Positions 50,030 to 61,317 of a stretch of 64,000 nt of DNA are shown in pieces (position 1 is the first letter of the stretch; every line of letters begins with the position of its first letter). The notes below the pieces were generated by a model that searched no databases, was not told the origin of the DNA, and worked only from the letters and a program-made list of their open reading frames with translations. The position numbers and the translations under genes are program-made. This DNA comes from Candidatus Altimarinota bacterium (GTDB lineage Bacteria > Patescibacteriota > Gracilibacteria > BD1-5 > UBA6164): the NCBI GenBank assembly GCA_943356435.1, contig CALREY010000007.1, positions 1-64,000 on the forward strand, in the 5' to 3' direction.

Positions 50030-50875
50030 ATGAGATCACTAAAAATAATTTTTATATTGGCTATTTCTAGTTTTTTGTTTGGTAATGCATTTGCATCATC
50101 TATTGATAATATCACTGCAATAGATAATAATACAGTTGAGCTAACTACTAGTAGTGATGTAGTTTTATCTGATACTAAAGTAGACTGAGATGTTAAATTG
50201 TTAAAAGATGTTCCAGTTTCATTTAGTGCTAAAGATACTGAAAATAATAAAAAAGTATTAGTAAATTTATCATGAGATTTAATAGCTAATAATTCATATA
50301 GTTTGATAACTATCTTGGGTTGAGAATGAAACATAGATTTCAAAATCGGAAATTTCTTGGAATGAGAATTTGTTAATTCAAATCTATTAGAATGAGAAAA
50401 ATGAATAGCAAAAGTAAAAGTAATAGATTCTAGAACTATAGAAATTTATTTTACAGATGCATTAACTGAATCTACATTTGAATTCAAAATATTAAGTGAA
50501 ATAGAATTATCATGATTAAAAGCTGTTTCTACTAATAAATTTGCATTAGAAGTAGCAAAAAATATTGAAAAATCTACTAATTATATAGTTATGGTTTTAT
50601 CTTTAATAGATGCTGATGGTAAAAAAGTATCATTTAATGAAGATTTATATGACTTATCTACTCCAGCTAGTTTAGCATTAGCTGTTCCAGAACAACCAGT
50701 AACTGTTGCACAACCAGTACCAGATCCAGTACCAGAAACTGCAACTGGTAATCTAGAAGAAGTAGCTAAAACTCTTGATAGAACTCCAGAAACAGGAACA
50801 ACTTCAACTATTATAATAATGCTTGCATTATTATGAAGTCTAGGATTTTTCTTTAGAAAAAACTTTGTTAAATAA
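50030..50875 (+). CDS. Secreted surface protein with TPETG sorting-like tail
   Basis: 281 aa. Signal peptide MRSLKIIFILAISSFLFGNAFA with an AxA-type site; Ig-like beta-rich body with NNKKVLVNLSGDL; Pro-rich linker (QPVPDPVPETATG) and C-terminal TPETG, hydrophobic helix TIIIMLALLGSLGFFF and basic RKNFVK. This layout matches sortase substrates (LPxTG class) though no sortase is in the window. Native TGA use. Terminator follows. Confidence 0.75.
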
Positions 50876-50912
50876 TTAAAAAACTCTCTTTATAAAAGAG
50901 AGTTTTTTATTA
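50876..50912 (+). terminator. Intrinsic terminator
   Basis: AAAAAACTCTCTTTATAAAAGAGAGTTTTTT immediately after the stop. Confidence 0.9.
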
Positions 50913-50977
50913 TCTATTTTTTGCTTATTAAAACAAAGTATAGTAAAATAGTATAAATAACAAATAACTATACATAA

Positions 50978-52063
50978 ATGGAAAATGTAATTATAGAAGA
51001 CCATATAATAAAAGATCAATTATTACAAGTAATGATTGATAATGAGTGAAGTGATATGTATATAACAGTATGAACTTATCCTGCAATAAAAATAGGATGA
51101 GAAATAGTAAAAATAGATGATGGAGTAGAAATATTTACACCAAAAGATACTTTGGAGTTTGCTCATTCACTAATAAGTGAAAGACAACTTGATAGATTAT
51201 TAGCTGAAAAAAATCTAGATTTTTCATTTTTTCATTGAGATAGAAGATTCAGATGTAACATATCATTTCAAATGGCTCATTATATGGTTGTTCTTAGATT
51301 ACTTACTGCTGATATTCCTGATATAGAGGATTTGTGATTACCTGATATTTATAAAGAAGTAACTAAGTTATGACAAGGTTTGATACTAGTAACATGACCT
51401 ACTTGATCAGGTAAAACTACTACTTTAGCAGCTATGATTGATTATATAAATAGTAATTATACTAAACATATTATCACGATAGAAGATCCAATAGAATACG
51501 TACATCCACATAAAAAATCTATTATGGAACATAAGGAAATAGGTAAAGATATACCAGATTATGAAACATGATTGATTTGAGCGATGAGACAAAATCCACA
51601 AGTAATATTATTTGGGGAGATGAGAAATCAAAATGAAATGGAAATGGCTCTGAGATTAGCAGAAACAGGGCATATCGTGTTTTCTACTCTACATACCAGA
51701 AGTGCATACCAAACTATTACCAGAATACTAGATAGTTTCAGTGGTGAAGATAAAAACCAAATCAGAATGCAATTAGCTGATTCACTAGTAGCGGTTTTTT
51801 CTCAAAGATTATTAAAAACTACAGATGGTACCTGAGTAAAATTAGCAAAAGAAATCTTAGTTAAAAATTCAGCAGTAGCCAATCTGATAAGAGAAAATGA
51901 TTTACACCAAATTCCATCAGTAATACAAATGTGATCTAGAGAATGAATGCAATTATTAGAAACAGATATTATAAAACTAATACACTTATGATTGATATCA
52001 GAAGAAGAATGATTGAAATATTCTAATAATCCTAAATTGATTAAAGAAAGTTTGAACGCATAA
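50978..52063 (+). CDS. pilT: Pilus retraction ATPase PilT
   Basis: 361 aa. GspE/PilT family hexameric motor. Walker A ILVTGPTGSGKTTTLAAMIDYIN (two Gly by TGA), Asp box IEDPIEY, AIRQNP-equivalent AMRQNPQVILFGEMRNQNEMEMALRLAETGH with Walker B Glu, His box STLHT. Opposite strand to the pilB-pilC operon but within 7 kb. Drives pilus disassembly, twitching and DNA uptake. Confidence 0.95.
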
Positions 52064-52065
52064 AA

Positions 52066-52106
52066 AAATAAGTCATATAGCTTTAGCTATATGACTTATT
52101 TTTTTA
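52066..52106. terminator. Bidirectional terminator
   Basis: AAATAAGTCATATAGC / GCTATATGACTTATTTTTTT between pilT and the convergent toxin gene. Confidence 0.9.
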
Positions 52107-52343
52107 CTTCAATCATCTATATATATTTCATCTTGTATCAACAGCAACTATCTTATTTACATTTTCTTCTTTTATAAAAACTATTCTAATATTTCATTTT
52201 CTGATTCTATAATAATTTTCATATCATGATAATTTTTTAATGTAATATTCATCTAGATTATTGTTAGATATATCAATTATTATTTTATTTAGTATATTTT
52301 TTAATGGATTTTTTGATATAAATTTTTCCCATTTTTGTACCAT
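52104..52343 (-). CDS. RelE/ParE-family toxin
   Basis: 79 aa. KLSGYENYYRIRKGNIRIVFIKEENVNKIVAVDTRGNIYRG shows the RelE core: L-x-G-x-x-YRIR-x-G-x-IRIVF and DTRG-x-IYR. Three of the conserved Gly are TGA. Length is typical. mRNA interferase or gyrase inhibitor. The upstream 51-aa gene ends 8 nt before it and is the likely antitoxin. Confidence 0.88.
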
Positions 52344-52351
52344 GATAAATA

Positions 52352-52507
52352 TTATTTAGTTATTAAAAGATTAGCTTCAATAGGATTATCAAAAACAAAT
52401 TCATATAGATTGAAATCTTCTTCAATTTCACTATTTATTTCTTCATAAGTTTCTATATCCATTTCAACAGTTATTTTTTTGTCATTTTTTGATATTATTT
52501 TAAACAT
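52352..52507 (-). CDS. Antitoxin partner of the RelE-like toxin
   Basis: 51 aa, strongly acidic (MFKIISKNDKKITVEMDIETYEEINSEIEEDF...), no Gly and hence no TGA. Size, charge and position directly upstream of a RelE-like gene support an antitoxin. DNA-binding fold not evident. Confidence 0.7.
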   Translation of the reverse strand: MFKIISKNDKKITVEMDIETYEEINSEIEEDFNLYEFVFDNPIEANLLITK

Positions 52508-52574
52508 ATTCAATTAATTAATTAATAATATAATCATATTATAATCATTTATAAAATAATACAAAACTAATCAC

Positions 52575-52606
52575 AAAAAAAAGAACGATTGCTCGTTCTT
52601 TTTTTT
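52575..52606. terminator. Intrinsic terminator
   Basis: AAAAAAAAGAACGA-TTGC-TCGTTCTTTTTTTT; serves the pilin gene on the minus strand. Confidence 0.85.
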
Positions 52607-52664
52607 CCTATTTCATAATAAGTTCGTGACCTTATTGTGATTTGTTTATGAAATTTACTATATA

Positions 52665-53405
52665 TTAGTAAGGTAATACTGTAGTAGATAAGTTAGTAAT
52701 TACTCATGTAGCAGCAGTATTAGCAGTTTCACTGTCTAAAATTAGACCAGCTTCTTCAGCAGCAAATAGAGCAAGAGTAGTACCAGTATAAGTAGCACTT
52801 AGAGTAAGAGTTACACCATCTCTAGATACTTTACTAACTGTTAAACCTCCAGTAACTTTATCACCAACTTTAAATCTGTTAGCATTAGCATCATTTAAAG
52901 AGAAAGAAGTTCCATCAGCTGTACCAGAGTAAGCAGTAGCAGTTCTAGCTGAATATGTACCATTAACTTGAGCAGTATCAGTACCATCTTTTTCTAATGT
53001 AGCAGCAACTTGGAATACTCCACCTGCTTTAGTAGTAGCACCAATTCTATATTCTTTATCTGATTTAGGATCTTTGAAATCTTTAGCTATAACATTTAAT
53101 ACTGTATAACTAGGAGTACCAGCAGTATATTCAGTAGAAGTTAAACCAGTAGTATAACCAGCTAGATCAATATCAGTAACAGTATTAGCTGAATCAGCAG
53201 TAATAAAACTTAATAAAGGTACTCATTCTACTTGTTTAAGAGACATTGCTCCTTGGATGTTACCTAGGTCAGATGTTCTTTTTGAGTTTCTAGCATCAGC
53301 TGAGTAACCTTGTAAAGAAATAAACGCGATAGTACCTAAAATAGCCAAAATAGTAATAACAACGATTAACTCAACCAATGTAAACGCTTTTTTTGTATTT
53401 CTCAT
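52665..53405 (-). CDS. Type IV (pseudo)pilin, probable major pilin
   Basis: 246 aa. Prepilin motif KKAFTLVELIVVITILAILGTIAFISLQGYSADARNSKR at residues 5-43, with Phe+1 and Glu+5. The globular part is Thr/Ala/Gly-rich with beta repeats (TYSARTATAYSGTADGTSFSLNDANANRF). Only a few TGA codons among many GGT/GGA, which may reflect high expression. Own promoter 53555-53582, downstream of the pilB-phosphatase-pilC operon on the same strand. Confidence 0.9.
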
Positions 53406-53554
53406 TTATATTATGATTAGGAAATAAAATACAAAATAAATTTCATAAATACGTCTTTTTTAAGACTCATATATTCTATCCGAAATCATACATAATTGCA
53501 AAAAAAAAGTATATTTTTAACTAGACTAATCAAGCTTATTCTATTTTAATAAAT

Positions 53555-53582
53555 ATCATAATACACAATATATAAAAGTCAA
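53555..53582 (-). promoter_or_regulatory. Pilin promoter
   Basis: Minus strand TTGACT (53577-53582), 16-bp spacer, TATGAT (53555-53560), giving a leader of about 140 nt. The other bases of 53406-53767 hold only this promoter and the terminator below. Confidence 0.6.
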
Positions 53583-53658
53583 AAGCCTTAATTATCTTTT
53601 AGATTAGACTATACTTAGTTATCTTTTCTAAATGATAACTATTACCAGTATTAAGTAC

Positions 53659-53695
53659 AAAAAAACTGCAAAATAGTAATTTTGCAGTTTTTTTG
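53659..53695 (-). terminator. Terminator of the pilB-pilC operon
   Basis: AAAAAAACTGCAAAAT / ATTTTGCAGTTTTTTT stem 73 nt after the pilC stop. Confidence 0.85.
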
Positions 53696-53767
53696 TATAG
53701 TAATTGTTATTGACTTGTATATTATTATAAGTTTATAATATATTATTGTTCAAATTTTTTACCTTTC

Positions 53768-54982
53768 TTATAAATTTTTTGCGATTTTTCACATTTCAAA
53801 GAAAGGAAGCATTACTCAGATTATGATTGTACCTACTAATGCTCAAACTATTACTATGATGATTGGTTCCATCATACTAGACATGTTTCATATATATCTT
53901 TTCAAATCATTGTTGTAGTTGTATCATACTTTTTTCAGTGAGTCAGACAAACTTCAAGTCTCTTCTCATGTACTAACTACATATGCAAATTCTTCAGGAA
54001 ATAGAGGATTTAGATATACACTTGATTCATAATCTAGATTTAATCATAATGATTTAGATATAGTAAGTCATACTTCTACTTCGTTTTTGATTCTGATTAA
54101 TTCTTTTTTATATGCTAGATTTGGTACTACTTTACTAGATGTTTTAAGTGATTCTAATAACAATACTCATGAATCTAATAGGATAGTAAATGATTTGATA
54201 AAAAATACTATATTTGATTGTTTTACTACATATCAGAATATTGGCATTTTAGTAAACATTTTTGCAAATCACATCTTTCATACATATGTAGAATTTATCA
54301 ATCTAATTAATAATACAAATCATATAACTCATATTATTAGTTTCAAATAATCGTTCATAAAGAAATTTGATACTCATACTATGAATTGAGTAAGAGCTGG
54401 TAATTCTGTACCTGCTTTTTCAAAGGCAGCTGTAATTCTAGGTACTATGAATATCATCATAAATATTACCATGGTAATGGTTAATCATAATAATATCATA
54501 GGATATATCATCGCTCATTTTACTTTTCATTTTATTTCTATATTTTCTAGTAGGTTTTGATCTAGTTCCGCTAAGATTTTACCTAATTGTCATGTCTTTT
54601 CTCATACTCATACTAGGGCAGTAGTAAGTGAATCAAATACTTTTGGATATTCGTTCATAGTTTCACTTAAACTTATTCAATGATTTATGTTTTCTTTCAT
54701 TTCACCTACTATCCTTTTCATATAAGGATTTTTTATTTGTTTTACTAGGATAGACAATGCTCATTTAACATCGATTCATGAGTTTACAAATATAGAAAAC
54801 TTATTGATAAATGCCCACACATCTTTTTTTGAAACACTTTCAAATAAGGTAATTTCAAAATTCATATTACCTGATTTGTGCATCTGTTTATTTCTTTTTG
54901 CTTTTCTAGCTTTTTCCAAAATCGCAACAAACTTTTGGTTGTTGAAATTTCAGTATTTATCATAGAAGCTGTTTCAAAACAT
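53768..54982 (-). CDS. pilC: Pilus inner-membrane platform protein PilC (GspF family)
   Basis: 404 aa. Two GspF repeats: WAFINKFSIFVNSGIDVKGALSILVKQIKNPYMKRIVGEMKENINHGISLSETMNEYPKVFDSLTTALVGVGEKTGQLGKIL and the second copy VVKQSNIVFFIKSFTILLDSGVLLLESLKTSSKVV..FAYVVSTGEETGSLSDSL; three membrane helices between and after. Recruits PilB/PilT to the assembly platform. More than 25 TGA codons at conserved Gly. Confidence 0.94.
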
Positions 54983-55017
54983 AATGTGTGTTTAAATTAT
55001 TAAATTTTTTGTGTTTT

Positions 55018-55054
55018 CCCCCCACCTTACTAAGGAGGGGGTAGGGGGTGGTCT
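55018..55054. repeat. G/C-rich intergenic repeat
   Basis: CCCCCACCTTACTAAGGAGGGGGTAGGGGGTGG, another short palindromic repeat, between phosphatase and pilC genes. Confidence 0.6.
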
Positions 55055-55059
55055 ATTTT

Positions 55060-56976
55060 CTATATATTTCCATCTTTACTTATTATTTCTTCTGCTTCAG
55101 CAATAACAGTATCAAAATCTCATTTTTTTAGTAATTCTGCTAATATGCTGTATTTATTTACTACTTTTTGATTTTTTTGTTCTACTTTATAAGATTTTTC
55201 GTTATCTATGGCTTTTTTTAGATAGAAATTTATTTTTTTATCTATGTATCATTCTTTGATATATCTGATTGCTTCTTGTTTTAGCTTCAATATTTCTCAA
55301 GTATAATACAATCATTCTAGATTTTTTATTATTCTTTCTGTTTCTTTTTTCTTTTTTAATACTTCTAATTCTTTATCTATATCTTCTATTGTTTTTCATT
55401 TCAATTTTTTAATATCACTAGATTTCAATCATTCTTTTTCCTTTAATTCTTGGATATATTTAGATGATTCATCAACTAAATCTTTTCTAATATCTCTTTT
55501 TACTAATAACAAACTTACATCATCATCGAAATTTGCACCTCATCTAAATGATTTTAGATCATCGATTACATATTCATAAATAGAATTTACATCATTTTGA
55601 GTTTTACAAGCATGTGCAAATAATTGTTCTAGCTTTTCTATAGAGAAAAATTTTCATTCGAAGTCTTTACTTTCTACTATTCAGTCACTATATGTTAAAA
55701 GTATATCTCAATCATTTAGATTTATACTTTTTACTTTTATGTCTGTTGGTTTGTTTATTAGTCTGATTCAAGCTGCTAATCAACCTGGAATTAGTCTCTC
55801 TACAATTCAATCTTTTTTTCTAAATATTAGCATTGGCTCATGCCCCATTCATACGAAATTTAGAGCAGAAATATCTTCTTTATATATTTCAAAAAATATT
55901 CAAGTGATGAAATTTCTAGATTTCAAATCTTGTTTCAATCAATTGTTTATTTCATATGTTAATTGAGCTAGACTAGAATCTTTAACATATTTATTAAATA
56001 ATCTACTTAATAGAGTAATAATAAATCAAGCTCTAATACCATGTCATGTAGCATCTCATAAGAAGAAATTGTACTTACTATTATTTTCTACGAAACCAAA
56101 TGTATCACCAGATATTTTATCTGCTCAAAGTATTTTTCAGTAAAGTTCATATCATAACATTTTATTACTTGATAATTCTTTTACTAATCACTTATGAATA
56201 TTTGCTAATTTTCTAGCTGCTAAGTCATTTTTGATTTTTGAATCTTCTTCAATAAGCAGATTTATTTCATCTAATAATTTTTTCTTTCTTACTCTTTCTT
56301 TAATTCTTTTATAGAAATTTATTTTATCTTTTAGTTTTTCAAAAAATGATTTGTTTGCTTCAGCTTCAGAATCTATAATTTTTTCTTCTTCTTCTAGATT
56401 TACTGTTTTTCAGATAAGCGCCATAGCTTCAAGCTTGGCATCATTTTTCATTTTTTCATCTCTTTTTCTTTTTTCTCTTTCTAAACTTTTAAGAATAGTT
56501 TTCTTTTCTTTATTATAAAATCTAACTACACTAGGTTTTTCAGCATTTTCTTCCAAGAATTTTTGCAATAATGCTAAGGCATTATCACTTTTTCTATTTC
56601 ACATCAGTACTTCTATTTCATCCTTTATTTTTTTGAATCTGATTTTAAATCTCTCTGCATCTACATTTTGATTATATTTTTCTTCCTTTTTTTCTAGAAT
56701 TGCATATAAATCATTTAATTTTTTTTGTTTCTTTTTTAACTCATTTGTTAATCTTATTTTTTCTTTTTCATTTACTCAATCTTTGTCATCTTTTTGGTCG
56801 ATTTTATCCAAAATAATTGCTAATGAGTCTTTTTCTTTGTATTCAATCTCTTTTAGGGCTTTTTTTCATTTTTCCCATTCTGAAAGCATGATGAAAATCT
56901 CGATAGCTTTTAATGCGCTATCGAATTGTTTTATATTTCCAGTATCTACTTTTTTATTTTTAAAAAGACCAAACAT
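55060..56976 (-). CDS. Coiled-coil SpoIIE-type PP2C phosphatase inside the pilus operon
   Basis: 638 aa. N-terminal ~260 residues are charged helices (FKIRFKKIKDEIEVLMGNRK.., KILKSLEREKRKRDEKMK). SpoIIE domain about 270-490: ILGADKISGDTFGF, YNFFLGDATGHGIRAGF, ALNFVGMGHEPMLIFRK, LNDGDILLTYSDGIVES and NFDDDVSLLLV with metal Asp residues. C-terminal ~140 residues again helical. No membrane segment. Lies 25 nt after pilB on the same strand and before pilC, so pilus extension may be tuned by a phosphorylated partner; the partner kinase is not visible here. Confidence 0.88.
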
Positions 56977-57001
56977 TTTATTTAAATTAGGATTAAGTAT
57001 T

Positions 57002-58225
57002 TTATATTAATTTCAATGCTTCTTCAACTGTAGTTTCTCATAATACAGCTTTTAATAATGCATCTTGTGTAATAGTAATCATTCAGTGCTTTATAGCTGC
57101 ATCTCTCATCACATTAGCACTTTCTTTTTCAATAATCAGTGGTTCCATAAATTCTCATACTACTAGTACTTCATGAAATCACATTCTTCATCTATATCAT
57201 GTAAATCAACATTTTTCACATCATTTACCATGATAGAATACTACATTTTCTAGTTCTGATTTTTCTATAATTGGACCTAGTATTTCTCATACTTTTCTTT
57301 TTTCTATATCTTTTAATACATCTACTTCTTTACATTCAGGACATATCTTTTTTCATAGTCTTTGAGATATTACCATTTTCATCGCTGAGGCTAATAAGAA
57401 TGGTTCAACTCACATGTTTATAAGTCTTTGTACTGTAGCAGCTGCACTATTCGTATGGATTGTTGATAATACCAAATGTCATGTCAAGGCTGCTTCTACA
57501 GCTAATATTGCTGTTTCCTTGTCTCTGATTTCTCATACCATTATGATATCAGGATCTTGTCTAACTAGACTTCTAAGTCATGTAGAGAAAGTATATCATA
57601 TTTCTGGTTTTACTTGAGATTGGTTTACATATTCTATATTGTACTCAACTGGATCTTCAAGTGTTTCTATATTATATTCTAATGGATTGAAGTTTTTTAG
57701 GATACCAAACAATGTAGTAGTTTTTCATGAACCTGTAGGTCATGCAACTAGTATAATTCAATATGTACTATTCAGTGACTCTCTTACTTTTTCCAAGTTT
57801 ACATCTATCAGTCATAGAGCTTCTATGTTAATAAGTGATTCATCTTGTTTCAAGATTCTCATTACTATTTTTTCTCAGTAATTCGTAGGTAGAGTCGAAA
57901 GTCTTATATCTACATTCAAACTTTCTTTTTCATACATATAAACTATTTTACCATCTTGAGGTTTTTTGTTTTCATCAATTTTTATTTTTGATAATACTTT
58001 CAATCTGGTAATCATTCAGCTGATATTTTCTACATGCAATTTATCATAAAGCAAAAAATCCCCATCTTTACGAAATCTGATAAGTAAGAAAAACTCAGTA
58101 GGTTCTATATGTATGTCTGAAGCTCATAAATCGATAGCATTTGTAAACATTTTGTTGATATAATCAACAATATCTCAAATATCTCTCTTTACTTTTAGAG
58201 CATCAATATTTAAATTGTTATTCAT
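57002..58225 (-). CDS. pilB: Pilus extension ATPase PilB (GspE family)
   Basis: 407 aa. KMFTNAIDLGASDIHIEP start of the N2 domain, LVAGPTGSGKTTTLFGIL Walker A (Gly by TGA), [51 protein letters not shown] with Asp box and Walker B, STIHTN His box, and a four-Cys zinc site CPEC..CEKCGFTGYRGR near residues 315-355. Lacks the long N1 domain found in proteobacterial PilB. First gene of the pilB-SpoIIE-pilC operon. Confidence 0.95.
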
Positions 58226-58331
58226 TTTTTAATAAATTAACTTATATTTAGAATATAATAACATACTTTTAAATAATAGTAAAATATTTGAATTGACTTT
58301 TTTATAATTTATGTGTTTTATATAATAATTT

Positions 58332-58459
58332 CATAACTCACCCTTGTCCACAGGATACATCTTCGAATAAATTCCCTCTCTTACTTAAGAGAGGGAGGCT
58401 CATAAAAATTGTAGCCCCTTTCTCTTAAGTAAGAGAAAGGATTCAGGATAGAGTTATGA
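58332..58459. repeat. Intergenic palindromic repeat, long form
   Basis: AACTCACCCTTG, an inserted CCACAGGATACATCTTCG piece, CCCTCTCTTACTTAAGAGAGGGAGGCTC, CCCTTTCTCTTAAGT../..GAGAAAGG and GGATTCAGGATAGAGTTATG. Same architecture as 33732-33842. Confidence 0.85.
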
Positions 58460-58471
58460 AAATTTTTCTTC

Positions 58472-58497
58472 AAAAAAAACTCCAATTTTGGAGTTTA
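58472..58497 (-). terminator. Terminator of the tail-anchored coiled-coil gene
   Basis: ACTCCAATTTTGGAGT stem, T-tract in the minus direction; overlaps the stop codon. Confidence 0.75.
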
Positions 58498-59793
58498 TTG
58501 TTGATACAATTTTATTAATTCATTGTATTTTAATTGTAATATTAATTTTATTTTTTCTCTAGTAATTTTGTTTTTTGTAGCTGCAGCTTGATTGATTCTT
58601 TCTGCTTCGATTCTATCTTGTTCAGCTTTTCTTTCTGCTTCTGCTTGTTTTATTAGCATTACTTCAGAGTTAATTACTTCATCCATTTTTGCTTTAGTAT
58701 CATATACTATTTCATTGTATTTATATTTACTTCATTTTATTACTTGTTTTTGAGTATATGTATTGAAACTATATCCATCAATAGTAATTACTTCTAATAC
58801 CCATGGTTTCACTATATAATTAGTTTTTACTGTATTTACATTTTTTACTATAGCGTTTTTGTATATTTCTATTGAGTGATTTTTTGGATCAATTTTGAAC
58901 ATTGTACCTATAATTCCAATTGTTAATACAATAAGTCATACTACTAATAATACTCTAGTTTTTGGAAGTCTGATTCTATCAGAAAATTTCTTTTTTTCTG
59001 TTTCTACTTTTTCTATTATAGTTTCTTCTTTTTCTATGAATTCTGACTTATAATTTCAAAACAACTCTTTTTTATCATCTAGTACTTCAGGAGCTTCACC
59101 ATTTTCAGTACTTGAGCCTTTTTTTAACTTTTTATTTACTTCTTCTTCTACTTTTTCATTTATTTTTTTCTCTATTTCTTGTAATTCTAGCATTTTTTCT
59201 TCATCAGATTTTTGTGAAGTTTCCTCTTCATTTGTTTCTGTTTCTTCTTTGATATTATCTTCTTGTTTTATTTCATTAGTACTTGTAGTATTTTCAGTAT
59301 TTATATTTTCTCATTCCAATACTTCTAATAATTCTTCTTTTTTTCTAGCATGTTCATCTACTTTTTCTTTTACTGTTTCTTCTTTTATTTCTACTATTGA
59401 TTTAGTAGTTTTTATTGATGATAGTGATATTTTTGGCATCAATGAAGGTTTTTCATCTATTTGTTCTACTTCTTTATTTGCTTCAATATTTTCAACTACT
59501 TCAGTATTCGATTCTAGTTCAGATCAAACACTTTGAGCAGAATCTATATCTGAGTCAGCTTTTATAGTTTTTTCTTTTTTTATTTTTGTTTTTTTGATTT
59601 CTTCAGATTTTTCTTCTGCAGATTTAAATACTGATTCACTTACATGTGTTTCAGTTGTTGATTCATTTAAATCATTGTCATTTATAACTGGTACATCAAC
59701 AACAACAGAACTTGTATTATCATTTTCTGGTGTTTTATCTGTATTTTTTTTCTTTACCATAGCCGAGAGATTTATTTTTTGGATTGGGCTCAT
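58495..59793 (-). CDS. Single-span membrane protein with acidic cytoplasmic head
   Basis: 432 aa. Long hydrophilic N-terminal part (about 265 aa) rich in Glu, Lys, Thr and Asn; one membrane helix VLLVVGLIVLTIGIIGTMF (about 276-295); an outer domain with YNEIVYDTKAKMDEVINSEVM and a Glu/Lys/Ala helix ending KLILQLKYNELIKLYQQ. Few Gly; TGA occurs several times. No family recognised. Upstream of and co-directional with pilB, so a pilus-alignment or polarity role is possible but unproven. Confidence 0.7.
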
Positions 59794-59970
59794 AACTAGT
59801 TTTTATATTTTAAATATTTATATATATTATAATAATACTTTATTTTATACAATAAATCAAATATATTAGAGATAAATTATTTATTTTATTTTATTGTAAT
59901 ATATTAATTTGATTTTTTAGCTAATTTTCATAATCTATTGAAAATAAAATTATTTAATTATTCTAAAAAA

Positions 59971-61299
59971 ATGATAAAACCAAAAGCAATATCTTGATTT
60001 TATGAGAATCTACCTGATGCTCAAATAATAGAAGATAAATTTAAGGAAATAATTAGTAAAAACTACTCTTTATCAGGATTTACTCCACTTGATACACCAA
60101 ATATAGAGAGGGTAGAAACATTGACTTCTAAATGAGCAGATGATAATGAAATATATGGTATAAAGAGACTTAAAGCAGAAGGAGAAGAAAAAAACGACTT
60201 TGAATTATGACTTCGTTTCGATTTGACTGTACCTTTAGCTAGATATGTAGCACAATATGAATGAGAATTGGATTTTCCATTTAAAAGACAACATATAGCA
60301 AAAGTATATAGATGAGAAAGACCACAAAAATGAAGATATAGAGAATTTTACCAAGCTGATGTAGATATTATTTGAAATGCTAAATTATCACTTTTTGCTG
60401 ATGTAGAAATATTGTCTACAATATATAATTCATTAAAAGAATTGAATTTCTGAGACTTTGTTATAAATATAAATAACAAAAAATTACTTGTTTGATTTTT
60501 AGAAAGTCTAGAAGTAGATGAAATAGTAAAAACTATATCAATAATAGATAAAAAAGATAAAGTAAAATCTATTGTTCCTATGCTAGAAGAATTATGATTA
60601 AAAGAAGAACAAATCTCTGAAATTCTTACTTATATAAATCTATCTGAAGTCAGAACAAGTAGGGAAATACTAGAATATTTTTCAGATATTAATAATGAAA
60701 CATTGATAGAATGAGTAAAAGAGCTGAAATATGTATATGAAAATCTAGTTAATTTATGAGTAGATGATAGATTTCTCAAAATAAATCCATCTATATCAAG
60801 AGGATTGAATTATTATACATGAACAGTATTTGAGACATTTATATTGTGAGCTGAAGAATTAGGGAGTATATCTTCATGAGGTAGATATGAAAATCTAACT
60901 TCAAACTTTTCAAAAAATTCTTATCCATGAGTATGAGGAAGTATAGGATTATCTAGATTGTTATCTGTACTAAATAATATTTGAAAAATAGAATTATGAG
61001 CAAAAACAGTTTCTAAAGTATTAGTTTTGAATATGTGAGAAGAGAATTTAACAAGTAATTTACAAATTGTTAAAACATTGAGAAATCTTTGAATTAACAC
61101 TGAGATATATCTAGATTCTGATGCTAAAATACAAAAACAAATAAAATATGCAGATAATAAAAAAATACCATTTGTAATAATACAGTGACAGGATGAAATA
61201 AAAGAATGAGTATTTCAATTGAAGAACTTATTAAAATGAGAACAAAAAGAATTAAAAATTAAGGATATAGAAAAAAAAATATTAGGAATACTTTTATAA
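59971..61299 (+). CDS. hisS: Histidyl-tRNA synthetase
   Basis: 442 aa, class II synthetase. Motif 2 [37 protein letters not shown], histidine loop ISRGLNYYTGTVFET, motif 3 SISSGGRYENL..GGSIGLSRLLSVL, C-terminal anticodon domain VLVLNMGEENLTS..IYLDSDAKIQKQIKYADNKKIPFVIIQG. TGA encodes several catalytic-site Gly, for example in YRGER, YTGT and SSGGR. Confidence 0.96.
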
Positions 61300-61317
61300 A
61301 TATTTAATTTTTTATTT

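Noticed and set aside
52665-53405. Pilin as a foreign gene because of few TGA codons
   Set aside because: It contains several TGA-Gly codons in frame, has no SD, and fits the native pilus locus.
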